The notes beneath the pieces were generated by a model. The model was not told the DNA's origin and did no database searches. It worked only from the letters and a program-made list of their open reading frames with translations. A stretch of 64,000 nt of DNA, from positions 9,617,001 to 9,681,000 of the forward strand of contig NC_010162.1 of the NCBI RefSeq assembly GCF_000067165.1, in the 5' to 3' direction. Position 1 is the stretch's first letter; each line of letters opens with the position of its first letter. Positions 59,357 to 64,000 of the stretch are shown here, in pieces. The stretch comes from Sorangium cellulosum So ce56 (GTDB taxonomy: Bacteria; Myxococcota_A; Polyangia; Polyangiales; Polyangiaceae). A program made the translations under genes and the position numbers.

Positions 59357-60046
59357 ATGGACATCATCAAGCTCAACGCCACGAGGCGCGAGGATAGCGG
59401 CAAGAGCGCGTCGAGCCGCCTGCGCCGCGCCGGACAGATTCCCGCCATCGCCTACGGGCGCGAGCTCGCGCCGCAGTCGGTCGCCATCTCGCCGAAGGCG
59501 CTCCTTCAGGTGCTCGGCTCCGATCACGGCAAGAACTCCGTGGTCGAGCTGGCCATCGAGAACGGCCAGACGCTCACCGTCATGGTGCGCGACTACGACT
59601 ACCACCCCATCTCGCGGGAGCTCGTCCACGCCGACTTCATCCAGGTGAAGCTCGACCAGCCCGTCGACGTGCAGATCCCCTTCCGCTGCGTGGGCAAGCC
59701 GAAGGGCGTGGTCACCGGCGGCGTGCTCCAGCAGATCTTCCGCACGATCCCCGTGCGCTGCCTGCCGGAGAAGATCCCGTCGTTCATCGAGATCGACGTG
59801 ACCGAGCTCGACCTGGGCGACTCGTACAAGGCCAGCGGGCTGAAGCTGCCGGAGGGCGTGAAGACGCTCCTCGCGGACGACCAGACGATCGCCGTCGTCA
59901 ACGCGCCCGAGAAGGCTGGCCCCGAGGAAGAGGCGAAGCCCGCCGCTGGCGCGCCTGCCGCTGGCGCGGCCGCTGCGCCGGCCGCCGGCGCGGCTGCCCC
60001 CGCGAAGGGCGCGGCCCCCGCGGCCGACAAGAAGGACAAGAAGTAA
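59357..60046 (+). CDS. rplY: Ribosomal protein bL25 (CTC/TL5 form)
   Basis: A 229-residue L25 protein of the long CTC type, which binds 5S rRNA. The N-terminal L25 domain has 'LNATRREDSGKSASSRLRR' and 'GQIPAIAYG', then 'VRDYDYHPISRELVHADFIQ'. The C-terminal beta domain ('FRCVGKPKGVVTGGVLQQ', 'IPSFIEIDVTELDLGDS') is that of TL5. The tail after residue 190 is Ala/Pro/Lys-rich and disordered. GGAG lies eight bases before the ATG. It is followed by a long hairpin. Confidence 0.95.
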   Translation: MDIIKLNATRREDSGKSASSRLRRAGQIPAIAYGRELAPQSVAISPKALLQVLGSDHGKNSVVELAIENGQTLTVMVRDYDYHPISRELVHADFIQVKLDQPVDVQIPFRCVGKPKGVVTGGVLQQIFRTIPVRCLPEKIPSFIEIDVTELDLGDSYKASGLKLPEGVKTLLADDQTIAVVNAPEKAGPEEEAKPAAGAPAAGAAAAPAAGAAAPAKGAAPAADKKDKK

Positions 60047-60053
60047 TCCGGGA

Positions 60054-60098
60054 GCGGGCCGCCTCGCGCCTCCGCACCGCGAGGCGCGCGCGGCCCGC
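60054..60098 (+). terminator. Two-tier hairpin after rplY
   Basis: An outer 7-bp stem (GCGGGCC with GGCCCGC) encloses an inner 8-bp stem (GCCTCGCG with CGCGAGGC) around a 9-base loop. It lacks a T-run, so termination is likely but may need Rho. Confidence 0.5.
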
Positions 60099-60170
60099 CC
60101 TGCCCCGCTCCTCGCCTGCCCCACCTGCCTCGCCTGCCCGATTCCAGGGACTCAGCAGAACCAGCTCGTC

Positions 60171-60842
60171 ATGCTGCTCGTGGTCGGCCTGGGGAACCCC
60201 GGCAAGGAATACGCTGCTCACCGGCACAACGTCGGCTTCATGGCCATCGACGCGCTGGCCGACGAGGTCCGGGCGGATCCGTTCCGCGAGAAGTTCTCGG
60301 GCGTCCACGCTCGGGCAGAGATCGCCGGACAGCAGGCGATCCTGCTCAAGCCGATGACCTACATGAACGAGTCGGGGCGCAGCGTGCAGCCGGCGATGGC
60401 CTTCTTCAAGGTCGCGCCCTCCGAGCTGATCGTGCTCCACGACGAGCTCGACCTGCCGTTCGGTACGGTGCGCCTCAAGGTCGGCGGCGGGCACGCGGGC
60501 CACAACGGGCTTCGCTCGATCATCTCGCACGGCGGGACGGGCAACTTCGGGCGCGTCCGCCTCGGGGTGGGACGGCCGCCGGCGGGTTTCCGGGGCGAGG
60601 TCGCGGATTACGTCCTGTCGGGGTTCGACGCCGTCGAGCGCGCGAGCCTGCCCGACTGCTTGAAGCAAGCTGTCCAAAGTGTGCTAGAAGTCGCCGCCCG
60701 CGGCTTCGAGGCCGCGATGAACGTCCGAAACACCCGGCCCAAGCCGGGCAAGAGGCAGAAGGGCGAGGGGGATGGGTCGACGGATCCAGCCCCCGCCGCG
60801 AAGGAAGGGAAGGGTCCCCTCCCCCCGACGCAGAAGCCCTGA
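60171..60842 (+). CDS. pth: Peptidyl-tRNA hydrolase
   Basis: A 223-residue Pth, which frees tRNA from stalled peptidyl-tRNA. Signatures are 'VVGLGNPGKEYAAHRHNVGF' with the catalytic His, 'LLKPMTYMNESGRSV', 'LIVLHDELDLPFG' and 'GGGHAGHNGLRSI'. The core is about 190 residues, as usual; the extra C-terminal part of about 33 residues is basic and Pro/Gly-rich. Position between rplY and rpsF is a common bacterial arrangement. Confidence 0.97.
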   Translation: MLLVVGLGNPGKEYAAHRHNVGFMAIDALADEVRADPFREKFSGVHARAEIAGQQAILLKPMTYMNESGRSVQPAMAFFKVAPSELIVLHDELDLPFGTVRLKVGGGHAGHNGLRSIISHGGTGNFGRVRLGVGRPPAGFRGEVADYVLSGFDAVERASLPDCLKQAVQSVLEVAARGFEAAMNVRNTRPKPGKRQKGEGDGSTDPAPAAKEGKGPLPPTQKP

Positions 60843-60853
60843 TCCTCTACGGG

Positions 60854-60894
60854 ACAGCCTGCCGAGCTCGCCGGTGCGTCGCTCGACAGGCTGT
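60854..60894 (+). other. Hairpin in the pth-rpsF gap
   Basis: Arms ACAGCCTG-C-CGAGC (60854-60867) and GCTCG-A-CAGGCTGT (60881-60894) pair with one mismatch around a 13-base loop. A second, smaller hairpin follows at 60908-60924 (CCGGGGC/GCCCCGG). Either the first ends pth transcription or they form a leader for rpsF. Confidence 0.6.
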
Positions 60895-60950
60895 TCCTTT
60901 CCTCGCTCCGGGGCGCCGCCCCGGGGCCATTGGCCGAGAGGGAAGACTGA

Positions 60951-61490
60951 ATGAGCCGACAGGTAACGGCGCCCGGGCGCGCCAGAGAATACGAAACGAT
61001 CTACATCCTGCGACCCGACATCGACGCCGACGGCGCCGAGCGGATCGGGTCGCGCCTCGCCGAGGTCGTCGGCCGCGAGTCGGGCCGGCTGACCAAGGTC
61101 GAGACGTGGGGGCGCCGCCGCCTCGCGTACGACATCGCCAAGCACCGCCGCGGCGTTTACGTCTACCTGAAGTACCTCGGGGGCGGGAAGGTCGTCTCCG
61201 AGGTCGAGCGCAACCTGCGCCTCTCCGACGGCGTGCTGAAGTACCAGACGGTGCTCGTGCGCAACGACGTCGAGGTCGAGGGCGTCACGATCGCCGACGA
61301 GGACGTGAAGTTCGAGCGCCTCGAGCTCGCGCCGCTGGAGGACGACCGCGACGATTCGCGCGAGCGCCAGCTCGGCCTGATCGAGCCGGAGCGCCGCATC
61401 GACCGGAGCTCCGAGCAGGCCCCGGCGGGCGATCTCGACGATGCCGAAGAGGCTGAGGCGGAAGGCGCCGCCGACGAGGAGGAGAGCTGA
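60951..61490 (+). CDS. rpsF: Ribosomal protein bS6
   Basis: A 179-residue S6. 'YETIYILRPDIDADGAERI' and 'VETWGRRRLAYDIAKHRRG' are the family hallmarks, the second being the loop that contacts 16S rRNA and S18. The core ends at about residue 110. The rest is a long acidic tail ('EEAEAEGAADEEES'), longer than the E. coli form; Glu-rich ends are what RimK adds in other bacteria, so here the tail is partly genomic. The ribosome binding site GAGGGAAGACTGA lies before the ATG. rpsR begins four bases after the stop. Confidence 0.96.
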   Translation: MSRQVTAPGRAREYETIYILRPDIDADGAERIGSRLAEVVGRESGRLTKVETWGRRRLAYDIAKHRRGVYVYLKYLGGGKVVSEVERNLRLSDGVLKYQTVLVRNDVEVEGVTIADEDVKFERLELAPLEDDRDDSRERQLGLIEPERRIDRSSEQAPAGDLDDAEEAEAEGAADEEES

Positions 61491-61493
61491 GCT

Positions 61494-61814
61494 ATGAACG
61501 GCCGCAACAACGACATGGGCCGCAACGGCGGCGCTGACTACGACGATCGCGACTTCGGGCGCACGCCCGACCTGAACGCCGACGCCCCCGGGCGCCGCCG
61601 CACGGGCCGGAAGCGCGTCTGCCGCTACTGCGCGGACAAGGCGCTGGTCATCGACTACAAGGACCCGCAGGCGCTCAAGTACTTCATCTCGGAGCGCGGC
61701 AAGGTCGTCCCGCGCCGCATCAGCGGCAACTGCGCGCGCCACCAGCGCAAGGTGACCCTCTCGATCAAGCGCGCGCGCAACATCGCGCTCTTGCCGTTCA
61801 CCGTCACGGCGTAG
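61494..61814 (+). CDS. rpsR: Ribosomal protein bS18
   Basis: A 106-residue S18, which pairs with S6 on the small subunit. The conserved core runs from 'RKRVCRYCADKALVIDYKD' to 'ARNIALLPF'. The form with Cys residues is present: 'CRYC' then 'NCARHQRK' could bind zinc, the C+ version of this protein. The N-terminal 35 residues are Asn/Gly/Asp-rich and extra compared with E. coli. Start spacing to rpsF and rplI is that of one operon. Confidence 0.96.
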   Translation: MNGRNNDMGRNGGADYDDRDFGRTPDLNADAPGRRRTGRKRVCRYCADKALVIDYKDPQALKYFISERGKVVPRRISGNCARHQRKVTLSIKRARNIALLPFTVTA

Positions 61815-61824
61815 GAGGTCGATC

Positions 61825-62277
61825 ATGGCAACCCACATCCATGTGGTCCTCACGGAGGACCTCCACAACGTCGGCAAGAGCGGCGAGCTCGTGAAGGTTC
61901 GCCCCGGCTTCGCGCGCAACTACCTCATCCCGCGCGGCCTCGCGGTGGGCGCCACCGCCGAGAACGTGTCCCGCATCGAGCACGAGAAGCGGGTCGCCGA
62001 GTCGCGCGCCGCCAAGACGCGCTCCGAGGCGGAGCAGCTCGCGTCCAAGCTCAACCAGGTCAAGCTCACGATCAGCCGCCCGGTCGGCGAGGGCGACAAG
62101 CTGTACGGCTCGGTCACGGCGCGCGACATCGAAGAGGCGCTCGCCGCGCAGGGCTTCAGCGTCGACCGGCGCCGCATCGAGACCGACGCGATCAAGTCGC
62201 TCGGCGCCCACCCCGTCGTGATCCGCCTCGCCCCGTCCATCACGGCGTCGGTCGAGGTCACGGTCGCCGCCAAGTAG
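61825..62277 (+). CDS. rplI: Ribosomal protein bL9
   Basis: A 150-residue L9 of normal length. The N-terminal domain has 'LTEDLHNVGKSGELVKVRPG' and 'FARNYLIPRGLAV', the rRNA-binding region. A long charged helix ('IEHEKRVAESRAAKTRSEAE') links to the C-terminal domain with 'LYGSVTARDIEEAL'. An AGGAGG precedes the ATG by seven bases. A terminator-like hairpin follows. Confidence 0.97.
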   Translation: MATHIHVVLTEDLHNVGKSGELVKVRPGFARNYLIPRGLAVGATAENVSRIEHEKRVAESRAAKTRSEAEQLASKLNQVKLTISRPVGEGDKLYGSVTARDIEEALAAQGFSVDRRRIETDAIKSLGAHPVVIRLAPSITASVEVTVAAK

Positions 62278-62287
62278 CGCGGCGCCA

Positions 62288-62313
62288 GGGAGCGCGGCTC
62301 GATCCGCGCTCCC
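62288..62313 (+). terminator. Hairpin after rplI
   Basis: A perfect 10-bp stem, GGGAGCGCGG with CCGCGCTCCC, around CTCGAT, ten bases past the rplI stop. A pyrimidine-rich stretch follows but no T-run, so it is a probable end of the ribosomal operon. Confidence 0.65.
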
Positions 62314-62343
62314 GCGCTTCCCCTCCCCTCTCCCGCCGCCTCC

Positions 62344-62407
62344 GCGCGCCTCCTTCGGCCGCGCCCCCGCGCCCCGCGCGCCTCCTTCGGCCGCGCCCCC
62401 GCGCCCC
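62344..62407. repeat. Two exact 32-bp direct repeats
   Basis: A 32-bp unit starting GCGCGCCTCCTTCGG is present exactly twice, at 62344-62375 and 62376-62407, ending two bases before the stop of the pfkB-type gene. Confidence 0.9.
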
Positions 62408-62409
62408 CT

Positions 62410-63372
62410 TCAGCCGCGCTTCCGCCTCACCCACGCCCGCGCGACGTCGTGCCCCCGCGCCACCGCGCGCAGCATGAGCGCCGCGTCCCCCCACCGCGCT
62501 CGCTCCTCCCAGACGAGGCTCGCCAGCATCCCGGCGCAGAAAGCGTCGCCCGCGCCCGTCGGATCGTGCGGGCGCACCGGGCGCGGCGCGACGGCGCGCT
62601 CGCCCCCGGGGCCGAGCAGGAGCGTCTCCCGCGCGCCGTCGGTGACGACCAGCGTCGCCTCGGGGCGGAGGCGCTCTCGGAGCGCGCGCGCCGTCGTCCC
62701 CAGCACGTCGAGATCGCCGGCGCTGCACTTCACGAGGTCCGCCTGCCCGAACAGGCGGAAGCAGCCGCGCACGCCTGCGCCGGAAACCGGCGCGGCGCCG
62801 GCCTCCGCGCCGGGAACGGACGCGGTGCGCGCGGCGCGCGGCCACATCCGCGGGCGCGCGTTGACGTCGACCGCGACGGCGCACCCTTCGCGGCGAGCGC
62901 TCGCGGCCGCCCGCGCGAGCGCGCCGCTCGCCCCGCGCACCGGCGCGATCCCGGTGAAGTGCACGACCCGGGTCTGCCATCGTTCCGGCAGCGCTGCAGC
63001 GAGCGCCTGCGCCTCGCTCTCGCCCTGCCTGTACCCGGCGAAGCGCGCCTCGCCGCGCTCGATCGCCACGAGCATGAGGCCTGTGCGCGCCGCGCTCAGC
63101 GAGAGCCGCCCCACGTCGATGCCGGCCGCCGCGACCTCGTCCCTCAGCCCGCGCCCCATCGCGTCATCGCCCAGCGCGGCGCACAGCCCCGAGCGTATCC
63201 CGAGCCGGACGAGCGCCGTCGCGGTGTTCACCGCCCCGCCCCCCGGCACACGGCGCAGCAATTTCGCTTGCTCGAGCGGAATGCCTTCGGGCGCATAGAG
63301 ATCCCACAGCGCTTCACCGACGCAGACCACCTCGGCGGGCTCAATCCTTGTATGGCGTGTTTTGTGATCCAC
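62410..63372 (-). CDS. PfkB-family sugar kinase (fructokinase-like)
   Basis: A 320-residue ribokinase-fold enzyme. 'VVCVGEALWDLYAPEG' at the N terminus and 'RRVPGGGAVNTATALVRLG' are the first family signature (sugar and phosphate contacts). 'VRPHDPTGAGDAFCAGMLA' is the second, with the catalytic Asp in GAGDAF. An Ala/Pro/Val-rich insertion (about residues 183-200) is not usual. The pattern is closest to fructokinases, but the sugar cannot be fixed. It is inverted between rplI and dnaB, two genes that are often adjacent in bacteria. Confidence 0.88.
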   Translation of the reverse strand: MDHKTRHTRIEPAEVVCVGEALWDLYAPEGIPLEQAKLLRRVPGGGAVNTATALVRLGIRSGLCAALGDDAMGRGLRDEVAAAGIDVGRLSLSAARTGLMLVAIERGEARFAGYRQGESEAQALAAALPERWQTRVVHFTGIAPVRGASGALARAAASARREGCAVAVDVNARPRMWPRAARTASVPGAEAGAAPVSGAGVRGCFRLFGQADLVKCSAGDLDVLGTTARALRERLRPEATLVVTDGARETLLLGPGGERAVAPRPVRPHDPTGAGDAFCAGMLASLVWEERARWGDAALMLRAVARGHDVARAWVRRKRG

Positions 63373-63838
63373 AATGGCGGCTCCCCGCGATGGCTCACGC
63401 CGAGGCGCGAAGCGTCATCGCAGCTGAGTCAAGCGCGAAAAGAAATCGCGATGAGACCGGGGTTGCTCAATTTCCATACCTCGCCGTCGGCGGCGGCGCC
63501 TCGCCGCGAGGACCCTCGGCAGCGACCGCCGAGGAGGCCTCCGCGAAAGCGTCCGAGCAAGCGTTCGAGCCTGCTTCCTCGCAAGCCTCCGATCATGCCT
63601 CCGACGATGGAAGAGCGCCCCCTCGACGTGGAACCTGCATTGGGATGCCGACCGCACGAACGCTCACTGCAATGCAAACAGAAACCCTTCTCAGGGCTGC
63701 CCATGTTCTGGTAGACGGAAATCGACCCTGCACCCGACGCCCCGGAGGAACGTTTCCCCTCCGGGGCGTCGCCCATTTCGGCACCTGTGGAAAAGCTCGG
63801 GGCGGGATGGGGGGAATCGGTGGGGAGGAGAAGCACGG
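63373..63838. other. Long region upstream of dnaB with a strong hairpin
   Basis: 466 bases without a gene I can support. It holds a perfect 13-bp inverted repeat, GACGCCCCGGAGG with CCTCCGGGGCGTC, at 63736-63770, about 70 bases before the dnaB start. The stem has no T-run. Earlier, at 63540-63610, short near-palindromic GCGTCCGAGC-type motifs recur. Confidence 0.6.
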
Positions 63839-64000
63839 ATGATGAGAATGATGGAGCGCCGCGGCCAGCGGCCTCAGAGGATCGAGCCTCCCATCGTCGC
63901 CGGACGCGTGCCGCCGCACGACCTCGACGCCGAAGCGGCGGTGCTCTCCGCCATCCTGCTGCACCGCGACGCGCTCGATCGGGTGCTCGAGATCCTGAAG
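63839..64000 (+). CDS. dnaB: Replicative DNA helicase DnaB, 5' end
   Basis: The first 54 codons of a gene that runs off the window. After about 22 residues the translation reads 'GRVPPHDLDAEAAVLSAILL' and then 'HRDALDRVLEILK', which is the start of the DnaB N-terminal domain (RVPPhnlEAEqsVLGaiLl). The domain binds DnaG primase in the full protein. GGAGGAG lies nine bases before the ATG at 63839; a second ATG follows directly at 63842. The ATPase part is outside the window. The order rpsF-rpsR-rplI-dnaB is widespread, which supports the call. Confidence 0.9.
   Translation, partial: MMRMMERRGQRPQRIEPPIVAGRVPPHDLDAEAAVLSAILLHRDALDRVLEILK

Noticed and set aside
63348..63842. 164-residue frame on + before dnaB
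   Set aside because: It crosses the pfkB start, the hairpin and the dnaB start, and looks compositional.

Overview
The window is high-G+C DNA with the gene content of a large-genome myxobacterium, most likely Sorangium or a close relative in the Polyangiales. The signs are two Hanks-type Ser/Thr kinases with long Pro/Ala-rich tails, PEGA and TPR proteins, many lipoproteins with Ser/Gly-rich linkers, DUF1552/DUF1592 secreted proteins, long amino-acid repeats written in G+C-rich DNA, and many GTG starts. The assignment rests on gene content only.

Layout. 1-9 kb: a hexamer-phased ACGT repeat, an FAD-linked oxidase, a PDZ lipoprotein, an overlapping esterase/PLP-decarboxylase pair, and a kinase - repeat lipoprotein - TPR/PEGA operon. 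9-16 kb: a GH3 beta-glucosidase, two membrane proteins, then a three-gene group that reads as an RNA end-healing and sealing module (nucleotidyltransferase, small RNA ligase, HD-polynucleotide kinase). 16-22 kb: a gutted Uma2-like gene, a large AAA/TPR signalling ATPase with twelve 21-bp repeats, a crotonase-fold protein and RimK. 22-28 kb: an LCAD-type acyl-CoA dehydrogenase, tRNA-Ala(GGC), the cobalamin genes cobT-cobS-cobC, an arginase-family enzyme and a sulfurtransferase.

28-42.5 kb: the most unusual block. Two divergent copies of one cassette lie side by side: a CX4CH lipoprotein on +, and a DUF1592-type cytochrome-like lipoprotein plus a Tat-exported DUF1552 protein on -. A SPINDLY/OGT-type glycosyltransferase sits between them, and two paralogous FxLYD-like lipoproteins flank the second copy. 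A related non-coding segment occurs before each CX4CH gene and once more on its own.

42.5-57 kb: a HerA-like ATPase, a second kinase, a DUF2254-like membrane protein, tandem Cys-containing small exported proteins, a TPR protein, a short DsbD-thioredoxin fusion, lipoproteins and a repeat-rich DUF4912-like protein. 57-64 kb: housekeeping genes. ribF is divergent from prs; then come rplY, pth, rpsF, rpsR and rplI, an inverted pfkB-type kinase, and the first 54 codons of dnaB, which runs off the window.

Many start codons were chosen from ribosome-binding-site context or family alignment, and the uncertain ones are flagged. No IS element, CRISPR array, rRNA or phage gene was recognised.
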